Shown: one piece after another, positions 34,200-45,102 of the stretch
Numbering within the stretch: position 1 is the first letter of the stretch
How the letters are laid out: every line of letters starts with the position of its first letter
Assembly: GCA_024500155.1 (NCBI GenBank)
Contig: CM044875.1
Coordinates: 16,763,203-16,827,202, forward strand
Length of the DNA stretch: 64,000 nucleotides
Direction: 5' to 3'
Source: Chenopodium formosanum
Taxonomy: Eukaryota > Streptophyta > Magnoliopsida > Caryophyllales > Amaranthaceae
The notes under the pieces: generated by a model
What the model was told of the DNA's origin: nothing
What the model saw: only the letters and a program-made list of their open reading frames with translations
Databases searched by the model: none
Made by a program: the position numbers and the translations under genes

Positions 34200-35717
34200 A
34201 GCATAGCATCTGATTAAGAGGATATAGGTAAAAGTGAAAATTCTTGTTTTGAGAAAATAGGGGCAAAGGTTGGTTCATCCCAATATTACGCAAAGATTAG
34301 CTTGTTTTGAGTAGTAGGTCACGCAAAGGTGAGATTATTTTTTTTCAATTTTTTTCCATTTTGAAAAATGTCAGAGAGATCTTTGGTACAACATTTAAGG
34401 ATAAATATAATGTTTCACATACTATTTGGGAAAATACCGAAAGAGCATGATAGTAGAGTGAGATAATGGTTAGAGCCCACATCAAATGGCTTGAAAGAGT
34501 TAGGTAAGTGAAATTTTCCACCAAGGCAATTGTTAATGCAAAAAATCGCTAAAGAGACGACCTTTGGTTGGGATGCCAATAACTAGATCAAAAGAGATTG
34601 CAAGATGTAAATGATAGAAGTAAAAAGAAGATAGATACGATATGGTGACGCAGAAAACCCCAATGAAGGTGGGTAAAAACCGCGGGTGGCTACTAGTCCA
34701 CCAATTCACTACCATACGAGCGTTATAGCCATTATTGATACAAATACAATGATTATTCGGGCGACTAAGGCCGTAGATAGTAAAGAAGCATATAAAAACA
34801 AGAGATAAGTATACATTAATGCTATTGAGAAGATATATAAACACTGGGTCCATCATTGACACTTGTAGAACAATCGGATGAGACATGTCGTCGTTTAGAT
34901 CGTCAAACAGAGCCTCATGATGTATCTTTTGATGTATTCATTTGTGGTGTTTTATGCTTGGAATAAGTTGTGTATGATCTGCCTTTATGGCTGGTCATTG
35001 CTCCACTTTTATAGGCCTTTAAGTGGTAAAACATTGGTTGAGGAAGATAATGGTGACTTCCTTGATTCTAGGAAGTAGTTGGTTGACTTCAAGACTTGGT
35101 CCCTTGATGAATGTAGACTTGTTTAGGCTTCATATTCATGATAAGAACCTCCTTAACTGGTTAAAGGATGGTAGAAAATGCCCTCCTTATTTATAGGAAC
35201 CACTAATAACAACCATGACTTGTTCCGCAGCATTCTTGCGTCACACTACGAGACGCATCCTGTTTGGACGTTGGGTGTGGGCGTCAGCGTCGTGCGTCAT
35301 CTTCTGATTTCATCTAACAGTGTCGCGTTAGAGGTGACTGGAGGTCGTCGGAGGCCACTGAAGGTCGACAGAGGTCACTGGAGTTCATCGGGTGTCAAGT
35401 ATTGACGTCCGTCACTAAGATGTGTCGTCAATAAGATGCGTCATTGACATTTGTTGCTGCTTGGACATGGACATTAGTCTCCTTGACATTTTCCATCTAA
35501 TTCAACCTTGAACACGAAGATTCGTCTAACACGAGACCATCTTGGTAATAGGACAATCCTTCGAACTTCACTTTGTGTCGTGGGAATTACGCCCATAACA
35601 GCAATAGGACAATTAGTTGGGGAATTATCAGATTATACGAAATAATTATTTAAGGTCGGATGAAATAATATTTTTTTAGATTGTAAAGGTTGTTGCCTTG
35701 TTGGGCCATGACCCTCA
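34200..35717. other. Degenerate repeat-rich DNA, no gene
   Basis: Probably remains of the retroelement that supplied the gag fragment. A more GC-rich stretch at 35180-35460 has small repeats (gaggtcactgga, ggaggtcgtcgg, gatg(t/c)gtcgt). No domain was recognised in the open frames. Confidence 0.4.
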
Positions 35718-35722
35718 TGGGC

Positions 35723-38258
35723 TGTAACACCCTAGAAATTCCTTTCTTTTAAAATACCTATTTTGCCCTATTTAAAACTTTAAATAGGAATATCTAAGAC
35801 ATTACCGCCACCGTGAAAACGACTAAGGCAACTATCAAAGACACATAGCGGAAGACTAATTTCAAAACCATTCAAAACAAGTCAACTTGAAAAGTCAATC
35901 AACAAAAGTAAAGTCAAACCGAAATCAAACGAAGTAAAATAAAATCAACCTACAACTTGGAACCATTATAGGCCCTTATTAAAACCAAACCAAAATCAAA
36001 ACCTTTTCGTTAGTCATGCATAATATTAATATCATAAATGATTAAAGCAATAAACACATCATATACTTATAGAAAATAGCATAATTCGCTCTTCACTCAT
36101 GTCCATTCATGAATATGCTTCATCACCTGAAAAGCTTATCTCTACCTATTTCCACTACTCTCCATTAAAAATGGGTCATCATAGGGCCAAGATAAAGACA
36201 AGGCCAACAAACACACAATCAGCAAAGCTGAGTACATAAGCGTAATTAACACACTAGCATACAATTCCCTACCAATACACAACTTACCTCGTTGCACCTG
36301 TTTTTCAAGCATACAACAATCAATAAAAGTTCTCACTAGACACTGCATAATTTATTTAGCGTTGACTACGCATCAAACGGGTTTCCCCCTAACCTCCCCG
36401 AAATAAATTGAGGTTACTAACACGGGAGCTAACCGTGCCAGCATCAAAAACCAATCGTAAGTGACGAAATTCCTGCGCATAATAATAATAAAAAGAATGT
36501 ATAGCGTCCTGTACTCCAGTAGAAGTTATGATTAAATATAAAACCCCATAACTCCCCCCATATGTTCATACTCAAGGTATATACGTTCTAAGAGTTTTGG
36601 TGCGTAATCTCTTTCACTTTACGTTATTTGCAGATTATTAAACTTGGTGATGACTCTCAAACCATAATCATTCAATCAACAATAATTATTCAATCAATCA
36701 AATATACCAATTTAATTCTTGAATAATTAGTGACCGCATAATATTAAATGTTGAACCCTTTTTAATTCTACCTCGGTGCCAATGACACCTTAAACGCATA
36801 AAGCGCCACAAATCCTATCCCTCGGTGTTGAAAACACCTTAAGTGCACTAAGGCACCAACATACAATTTATTCCTCGTGTACATAGACACTTATATAGCT
36901 CTTTCCTCATGCGTACAACATCAATAAAAATTATGTGATCCATAATAAAATTCCTTTTCAATACTTAAACCAAATTAAACATTTAGTTTAATTAAACATA
37001 CTTTCTAACATGCCACAAATAAATATGTGGTTCATTAATAATATTCCAAACTATTATTTTCCATCCAATAGTCCATCACAAATAAATCATGCTTCATAAT
37101 CCAATCACCAATAACAACCAAACCATAAATTCCATTCCAAATCTAGCATGATACTACTTGTAATCAATTAAATACACTTAGTATGCTACTACATCAATAA
37201 AATTATGCTAAGTACGCGAACGTACCTTGAATACGATCTTAATATCGCCACAATTAATAAAAATCACTCACTTCGAAATCTCCTACAATTTAAAATCATA
37301 GAAGAGTATTAAAATCCTCTCTACACAAATTTTCAGCAATATATACTATTATTAAACCCCTCATAATTTAATTAAAATAAGCTGAAATTGTATTCAAAAC
37401 ACCATACTTTAATCCCAATTAATGGGTAATTAAAATTCCTTAAAAAAACTTGATTTTTAATGCTCTACCAAAATTTCCAGCATTATATTTTATGAAAACT
37501 TGCTGTAATTTAGCCTTAAAACACTTTAATCAAAGGTTTATACCATTATATATCATAATCCTTCAATAATTTATAAATCAAGAATCTAGGGTTTCAAAAA
37601 TTGGGGCTTTTTAATTAAAAAAGTAATCTGAAAATTAATTAACATAATACTCATAACCAAACATCAAAAATCAAATCTCAAAACTCATAATTAACAGTTA
37701 GATTTAGGAATAAATTGGTTTTTAAACATAAAGAATCAATTTTTTTTTCGAAAACCATGGTAGCTGACAGCCACCAGGCTGCTGCCGGCGGCTGGCGCTG
37801 CTGGCTGCTGGCGGCCACCACTGCTGGTGGTCGGCCGATGGTGGTGAAGGGGGAGCCGAAAAAAAAGGGGAAGGGAAAAAGAGAAAGAAAAAAAGAAAGA
37901 AAAATAAAGAGAAAAGGGAGAGAAGTTACCTTGGGTTTTCTCCACTCTGGGCAAAGTTTGATTTGCCTCACGTGTTGAATATTTATACCTCTTCTCTAGA
38001 AACTCTTCTCCTTAAACTTTCCTCTTTTAATTTTTCTAATCCCATCCCTAATAAAACTTTACTAAAATAAAACTTTTCTTAAATTAAATTCCAACTTAAT
38101 TAAAATAATTAATTAAATAAACTTTCCTTTTATAAAATATTTCCAAACTTATTAAAATAAATAATTAAAATACTTTAAATAAAACATTTCAATTTAATTA
38201 AATACTTCTCAAAATACTTATTTTAATTAAAATACGTATAAAAATACGATATATTACA
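35723..38258 (+). mobile_element. Solo LTR (Ty3/gypsy-type), 2536 bp
   Basis: Begins TGTAACACCCTAG, a start common in plant gypsy (chromovirus-like) LTRs, and ends ATATATTACA. An exact 5-bp target duplication TGGGC flanks it (35718-35722 and 38259-38263). A TATA-like tatttatacctc lies at about 37979-37990, followed by a CT-rich stretch, which supports plus orientation. No internal domain or second LTR is present, so it probably formed by recombination between two LTRs. Open frames at 37680-37980 lie in a GC-rich part and have no domain. Confidence 0.75.
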
Positions 38259-38877
38259 TGGGCCGAGTTCTATTATTGGGGTTATCAATCTTTAGTTCAA
38301 GTCTTATTGGACTTGATCAATAGGAGGCCCAAAAGGGGTAATTAGTGAACACTAGATCCTAGTGTAGGTAGTACACCCTACACCCCCTCTAAACACGTCG
38401 TTTAGAGTACTATCCACACCCCCCCCCCCCCCCACTAACCTCATTTTATCTGTCCTCACCCTTTTTTACATTTTCTCTCTCCACACCCCATTTCTCTGCA
38501 AGTTTCTCTCACATCAGAAGCTTTAATTGCAAAATTGTTTTTAAATTATCACAAAAAAAATCTTCAAGCACTATGAAATTCAATAAAACAAGGCATGAAA
38601 TATGAAAAAATAAGTTATTTTGTTTAAATTTGGAATGAAAAAGAGTATAAACCCTAGGTTTTACTAATTTTTTTGTTACGATGTATTTCGAAAATGTAAT
38701 CGAAACATCAACCATGAAAAATGTATATCAATGTAAGTATTATAAGATAATCTTAGTAATTTTCATTGAAAAACTAGTAAATTATATCAGTACATTCTTC
38801 AGTTTTGTTTACAAAGTGAAGGAAATCGTTTCAGAGAAGAAAAACAAAGATTAAAGTTCGTAGTTTTTTTTTTTTAT

Positions 38878-39540
38878 GAATGTTCATTGTCATTTTCATT
38901 TTGTTAAATGTTCATTTATATATTAGTATAACGTCATTCACATTTTAATAAATGATTAATATGCATGTTCATTTATATATTAGTACATAGTCATTTATGT
39001 AATAATATTCGTCCTTTTTCATAGTTTAGATTGGAATATTATTTTGATGAATGTTCATATTTATTTTGGTAGATATTCAATCATATACAAGTATATGATC
39101 ATTCACAATTTCACATATAAATATACGATTATTAGAATTTTGATAAATATTCATATTTTAGTCATTCTCTTCAAATATTCATGTTCATTTCAATTTTGAA
39201 TTTCAATACATGTTTTTACTTATATGGATATATGGTAAATCAAACATTAATAGATTCAAGAGTTTAATTATTCAGTGTATATTTCATGTTCATTGATCGT
39301 TATCTTTCATGGTCATTTTCAAACTAATAAATGTTCAATTATATATTAATAGATATTCATTTCCAAATTCAATTACGTAAATATGTTCATTTATGTATTA
39401 ATAGTTGTTCATTTTCATATTAATAGATAGTCATTTCTACATTAATATATGTTCAATTCATTTATATATTAACACATGTTCAATTATATTGATAGATGTT
39501 CATTTCCATATCGATCATGTTAGTTGTTATACTCATCCAT
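38878..39540. repeat. Degenerate TGTTCATTT motif array, part 1
   Basis: About 25 spaced copies of a unit like atgttcatttatatattaat, with variants (gttcatttc, gttcaatta, agtcattt) every 20-40 bp. Orientation is constant. It codes for nothing. Confidence 0.75.
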
Positions 39541-39799
39541 GTTCATATTCATATGAAAATTGGTTTATTCTAACACTTATTCTTGCTCAAATCTAATAAA
39601 GTAATTTATATTTTTTTTTGTCTGTTAGTTAAACAAATAATCGTGGATATAATGAGTTAAACCACACAATGACAAGGAAAAAAGTAAGACGACAAAAATA
39701 AAGAAATCGAGAAGGCATGGAGTCACCAAGCAATATGAACCAATAACACGAGCTTGAATTCTTCAAATTTGAATGATCGAGAAGTTTATATTTATAAAT

Positions 39800-39800
<1 letters not shown>

Positions 39801-39831
<31 letters not shown>
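39801..39831. repeat. Poly(A) run
   Basis: About 30 A residues inside the 38339-41368 element. Confidence 0.85.
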
Positions 39832-39833
<2 letters not shown>

Positions 39834-40396
39834 AACAACTTAGCAATAAGATGAATATCTTCATCAAGTGATATGTTGGATCCGATATTGCTTTTATTGT
39901 ATATTATTAGTTATTACACATCTTAACTATTGAATATGTAAAATGATAATTAACATAAATCAAACCCCCCCCCCCCCCCCTTTACATAGTATACATGTTA
40001 TATGCTTATTAATTTCAAAAGATAAATTAATTTTTATTATATATAAATGTTAATTTACACATGGATAAATGTTCATTTTCTTTCTTATTCATGATTATTT
40101 CATCTTTAACAAGTAAATGCATTAATTTTAAAATGAACATGTACATATACTTAAAAGTTCATTTTTATACTATTAATTAAAGCACCCAATTATATCTTGA
40201 AGTAGTTATTTTTACAAATTTAATAAGGAATTTCAATAAGAGTGTGTGCTATATTGTAGTTGTCATGGAAATGATTCTTATAATTACAATAAGGAGTGTG
40301 TGCTACCTTCAAAAATTTTCAATAACAAGTACAAAAATTATAAATTTTATACATTTTTCATCTATAATAATGCTTCTTAATTAAATGTTCAAGTAT

Positions 40397-40540
40397 AAGT
40401 AATTGTATGTTCATTTACAACTATTAAATAAATATGTTCATTTTGGAAATATTATATGTTCAATTATAAATAATTGTATGTTCATTTACAACTATTAAAT
40501 AAATATGTTCATTTTTAAAATATTATATATTCAATTATAA
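40397..40540. repeat. TGTTCATTT motif array, part 2: 70-bp tandem pair
   Basis: Two nearly identical copies of a unit of about 70 bp containing aattgtatgttcatttacaa, ctattaaataaatatgttca and atattatat(g/a)ttcaatta. Each copy carries three of the same motifs as part 1. Confidence 0.8.
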
Positions 40541-41419
40541 AATTATACGTGTATACTGTTTATAAAAAAATTTAAAAATTATACACTTCTCATTAAAATC
40601 AAAACCAAGCTTTATCAATGGTGGTTTAAACTTCATTCTTTACCATTTTCTTTCTCCTTCTCAATCATTTGCATTTGTCTCCTTTAACCCAACCTCAACT
40701 CCAACCAAAAGAACCAATCACCGCTACCACAAAATATCGACCACCGCCGCTGCCATAAAATATTGACCACCACCCCTACCACAAAAACCTATGTTATCTC
40801 GCCTTCATTGCTGCCACCACAACATAACAACAAAATTGCATTTTGATTGTAAATTGTAATTACTGCGATTAGGATTAAAATCATGAAGCAGAGATTAAAA
40901 ACTAAAGAAAAAAAATCATAAAAAATCAAAGATAAGAACATAATAACTCACATTGATGAACAATTGAAACTACAATTCCAATTTTAGATGGAAACACAAC
41001 TTCATAATCATAATCAAAATCGAAAATCAAAGTATTATCTATTAAAGCAACACAATTAAAAGAATTGAAATGAAAAAAAAAAAAGGAAAAAAAGTTGATT
41101 AATAATGACGATAACATCAGAGAAATTAGGAGAAAAAAATGTTAGGAGAGAGAAAATGGAAAAATTAATTAAAAGAGAAAGAAATAAAATCATATGTAAC
41201 AAAAAAAGAAAAGTAAAAAAAAATAAAGGAAAAAAAATTATAAGCAGTTTAAAATGACATAAATTTGATTGTTGACGAAAGGATGTAGTGAGGTGAAGTG
41301 TAGGGAGATATGATGGAAAGGGGGTGTAGACAGCTTTACCTACAAGGAGGTGTAGGATAAAATTTGCACAAAAGGGGCCGAAACAATCAAAGGGTACTTG
41401 ATCCAATATCATAACAAAC

Positions 41420-42580
41420 CTTCAATAATTTAGCCAAAATCTTATCTACATCTAGAGTATAATATGGAGTAACAGAGAATGTTCTGTATTTAAAATGCTA
41501 AATTGCTTATCAGGACAAAGTAGATTCTAGACCAGTTGATTTTTTCTTCAGATTCAGAGGAATCTAATGCGAAAAACACTCGTTTTCAGTTAGTTTTGCA
41601 ACTTTTGCTGAAGCTAATATTGTGGACCAGTTGTGGATGGATCAGTTTCAAATAGAAGAAAGGATGGATCACAATATGAGTGGCTAACTTGCTTAATAAG
41701 CTGAAGATATTGAGATCATAATGTTCGCAAAGGCAGAAGATGAAGCGTAAGGAACGTTCAATTCACTAATAGGAGAATTAAGCCACGAGTAACCGTCGAA
41801 TAAGGTAAGCTCGAGGTACTGCTAGTTGAGTCTGCAACATCCAAAGAGAACACTGCAGTAAGAACAAACTGAGACACGAAGCAAGAAAAGACTAATAGCA
41901 TTACTTAGGAAACACTACCATTGAAAAATGGCAGCAGAAGACCTTATGTTCTCACAATGAAGACAGTTTGCACATTGTTTTGGTCAAGAACACAAATTTT
42001 GTACACAAGATCCACTGACTGCATTATAAGAGGCTATACGAATTTCAAATTGTAGCGATTATATGCCGAATTAAACTCAGATTGAATCAGAACAACAAAG
42101 TTGAATGCCTCATTTCAATCTAAGGATAATAGATAAATTAAAATTCTGAAATCTATCAATCTGCCTTTTTTTTTGTTTTCACAACTTGTTAAGTAAATAC
42201 TATCTCGCATTAAATTCCGTCCAAATTCATCTAATCATGCAAAATTTAGCTGTTTACAACAGGCTGTGATAAAATAAACAGAGGAAGTTCTGCAATTCAA
42301 ACTTGAACAATGGAACCTGTGATTAAGATGATGATAGCGATGATTCTAAGAAATAAAACAAGTCTTAAAAAATAATCAAGGAAATTAAGATACATAAATC
42401 TGGTAAACAGACTAACTAATTCTATCAAAGCCTGAATCAATTAGCAAGCCAATTCATTTACAATAAAGACATAATTAGATAAAACCTTAGATTAACAATG
42501 AAAAAAAAAAAAAAAAAAAAAAACCAAAATGAAACTAGACCATAAGATAGATCAGCAAACGAGCAATCAAAAACCGAATC
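41420..42580. other. Intergenic and 3' flank of the C2-domain gene
   Basis: No gene recognised. An A run lies at 42501-42523. The part next to 42585 should contain the 3' untranslated region of the C2-domain gene. Confidence 0.5.
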
Positions 42581-42584
42581 GCAA

Positions 42585-43553
42585 TCAGAAATCACAATCA
42601 ACATCAAAAGCATCATCCATCACTTCTCCAAGAACAAGTCCACCAATAGCTCCTCCTAATAGACCAGCTCCCAATCCCATTCCCATCCCACCACTCTTCT
42701 TTGGCTTCTGTGGTTTTTGCGCATACCCACCTGCAGGAGGATAAGCAGGGTACCCACCAGGTGGAGGATACCCTCCAGATGGAGGGTAACCATACCCGGC
42801 ATTAGGCGGAGGAGGGTATCCTCCATACTGAGGATACCCCTGTGGTGCAGCAGAGTATGGAACCCCAGTTCCATGGGACTGCTGTGGAGGGTACTGCTGC
42901 GGAGGATACCCTCCTGGTGCACCAGCTGCAGCATATGGGATTCCTGCTGCAGGAGGTGGTGCCTGCGAATGCGCAGGAGGGTACCCTCCTGCATGATGTG
43001 GTGGTGGGTATACATCGCCATACCCTCCACCGTACCCTCCAGGTGGAGGATATGGCGCGGCAGCAGCAGAACTCGAACTGCTGCTGCATGACTGCGCAGG
43101 TTTATACTCCCCTTTACCATAAGAACCCATATTGTTAACATCAACAAATTTGTATGACAACTTAAGCTCCCCTTGCGCCTTCTGCGACGAAACCCTCTTA
43201 ACCTGATAAGTTACAAGCTGAGAACCACTAGGATCCTTAACACCATCTAACAACTCTTTCAAAGGTACAAGAACTTCCCCTAAATCTTTATCAGCACCAA
43301 AGGTATGCTCATGCTTCAAGGTAAATACAACATATTTACCAGGCTTCGCAGCAACAGCATCATCGATAGTAAACCTCATCGTATAATTCCAAGCCGGGTT
43401 CGTGCCACCATCTTGATGCACCGGGGTTTTTTGCTTGTTTTTTGGATCATCAGATAGGTGAACCACAACATAAGGATCCATCTTACCTATAAGATTAACA
43501 TTCTTGAGATCTTTTGCAGAAATCAGAGTGATTTCCAAGGTTTTGTAAACCAT
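42585..43553 (-). CDS. SRC2: SRC2-like C2-domain protein with Pro/Gly/Tyr-rich tail
   Basis: A single-exon frame of 322 residues. The start is the ATG of MVYKTLEITLISAKDLKN; ten in-frame upstream codons beginning MHLQ are less likely. The C2 domain (about 4-150) has KMDPYVVVHLSDD, NPAWNYTMRFTIDD, YVVFTLKHEH and DLGEVLVPLKELLDG. Asp residues in the first and later loops suggest calcium and lipid binding. Residues 160-290 are a low-complexity tail of GGYPPP, GYPPQQ and AAP repeats. The end has a KKSGG linker, a Gly/Leu-rich hydrophobic segment (GLGAGLLGGAIGGLVLGEV) and an acidic DDAFDVDCDF tail. This layout matches plant SRC2 (soybean gene regulated by cold-2) proteins, which are cold- and stress-linked and have been tied to ER-to-vacuole traffic and NADPH-oxidase activation. 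The frames in other phases across the repeat tail are shadows. Confidence 0.92.
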   Translation of the reverse strand: MVYKTLEITLISAKDLKNVNLIGKMDPYVVVHLSDDPKNKQKTPVHQDGGTNPAWNYTMRFTIDDAVAAKPGKYVVFTLKHEHTFGADKDLGEVLVPLKELLDGVKDPSGSQLVTYQVKRVSSQKAQGELKLSYKFVDVNNMGSYGKGEYKPAQSCSSSSSSAAAAPYPPPGGYGGGYGDVYPPPHHAGGYPPAHSQAPPPAAGIPYAAAGAPGGYPPQQYPPQQSHGTGVPYSAAPQGYPQYGGYPPPPNAGYGYPPSGGYPPPGGYPAYPPAGGYAQKPQKPKKSGGMGMGLGAGLLGGAIGGLVLGEVMDDAFDVDCDF

Positions 43554-43559
43554 TTTTTT

Positions 43560-45100
43560 TCCTATAATCTTCTGCAAATGCAAAGATGAACAAATTTGAT
43601 ATAAACAGATAGAGAAATAATAGATAGATGAACAAAGTTGTTGACTTTCTGAAAGTTAGGAGATCAGATAATATCGATGAAATACACGAAACGTTATAAT
43701 GCAGGCGTAAGGAGTATTAATAGATAGAATATTATAACGGGCGTACTCGTTTATGACGCGTAGAAGTTTTGAAAGCTTCTTTCTTGGTGAAATAAATACA
43801 TTAAATAAATAAAACAAATATTAAGTCATTATCTTTTTGGAAATGGTGGGTCACAAGAAATTTCAAAGTAAAGTCATCTTTATTTACAGAGAAGACATGC
43901 AAATTGCCTAGTTGCTTCTAATTAATTAATGGCAAAAATATCCCCACCCAAACTATGGACCCAAAAAAGAGGAATATAAGAAATTAAAAATTGAAAAAAC
44001 TAAAAGTAGGTACAAAAAAAATTAAAAGAATTTCTGGATAAATTGTACTCCGTAGGTTGGAACTTTTGGAAGTACAAAAGTGTAGGATATTTTGGACCAA
44101 ATTAAAAAAGGGTATGATATTAACAAGCATATCATTATTCTATCTTTAAAGATTATACTCAGTAATCATCATGACAGCCCAAAACAGGTGTGGAGATTCT
44201 TTCTTAAATACAAGTAAGAAGGATATAAAATCATAAAAAAAAATATTTAGTGGACAGTGGTTAATTTATAGGCTAAATGCATTACATAAACTTTCATGGG
44301 TGCCTTTTAAGCTATGTTATTTGGACTCAATATTTATGTCCGATACGGGTACGTGTTCAAGTGTCCAACTCGGCTATTCTGTGAAAAAATTGCATGATTT
44401 TAAACTAAAAATAAAGTGTCCAAATGACAAGGGTCCGACACAAGTACTTGATGTGAAATAAAGAGTCCGAATAACATAACTTTGAAGTAAGAAAAAATGT
44501 CATAACACACTAGAAACGCACACAAGTTAACCCGGCTCAATTTAACAAGATAGACACTTTCAAAGTTAGAGGAAAAGGTAAGGGGTTCTTTAAATATCAA
44601 CGTACCCTTAATAAAGATTGAACCCTAATCTCATGGTAAAAAGGCGCAATTTTTTTCCACTAGTCAAGCTTAACTTGGTGAGTCTTTTTCTTCTATTACT
44701 TCTTATGAATCCAAAATATTGTAAAATGAGATGATGTAGATAATGATGATTCAAAGTATATTTAATGAAAACATATATATTGTAAAATGAGACGATGTAG
44801 ATAATGATGGTTCAAAGTATATTTAATGAAAACATATATATGTACAATATTTGTATTCTACAACAGGTAAATTTTTTTCATAACCCTACAAAAGAGAATC
44901 TACTTGTTCTAATACAATTCAAAACACATTGAGAAACCAAAGGGCTAAGAAGAGGACAAGATCAAAATAGCTTGATTACCAAGGAGTTGTGACATTCACT
45001 CCACTAGGGGAACATTTGATGGCATATAAACATCATCTGATGTTGTGTCTTGAATCTGATATCTTCTTCAAAATGAATATATTCGAGATAGAACATTGTG
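43560..45100. other. Promoter side of the C2-domain gene and intergenic DNA
   Basis: The leader of the C2-domain gene probably lies at 43554-43720. A TATA-like tataatattct lies at about 43723-43740 (minus strand). The remainder is AT-rich with no recognised gene; a tandem duplication is listed separately. Confidence 0.4.
44717..44842. repeat. Tandem duplication, 61-bp period
   Basis: Two copies of a unit including gtaaaatgag(a/g)tgatg-type sequence, tagataatgatg(a/g)ttcaa and agtatatttaatgaaaacat, with two or three differences. Confidence 0.9.
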
Positions 45101-45102
45101 AA

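Larger units (their letters stand above)
38339..41368. mobile_element. Candidate non-TIR Mutator-like element, 3030 bp
   Basis: Flanked by a perfect 9-bp direct repeat CAAAAGGGG (38330-38338 and 41369-41377), the Mutator duplication length. Only weak inverted similarity exists near the ends (tcctagtgtagg...ctacacccc versus the complement of ggggtgtag...tacaaggaggtgtagga). No transposase is encoded. The interior has poly(C) runs (38420-38433, 39965-39980), a long TGTTCATTT-motif array and a CCACCGCC-rich segment (40690-40830). Mutator-like elements without long TIRs are known in plants (VANDAL group). Assignment is inferred from the duplication and layout. Confidence 0.5.

Noticed and set aside
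37678..37978. Overlapping frames on both strands rich in Lys, Ser or Ala
   Set aside because: Part of the solo LTR, driven by a GC-rich and an AAAG-rich stretch; no domain.
38878..40540. CRISPR-like appearance of spaced short repeats
   Set aside because: Repeats are degenerate, the spacing is irregular, and the sequence is plant nuclear DNA.
42656..43147. Several long frames overlapping the C2-domain gene in other phases
   Set aside because: Shadows of the repetitive GYPPP-coding sequence; the C2 frame is the recognisable one.
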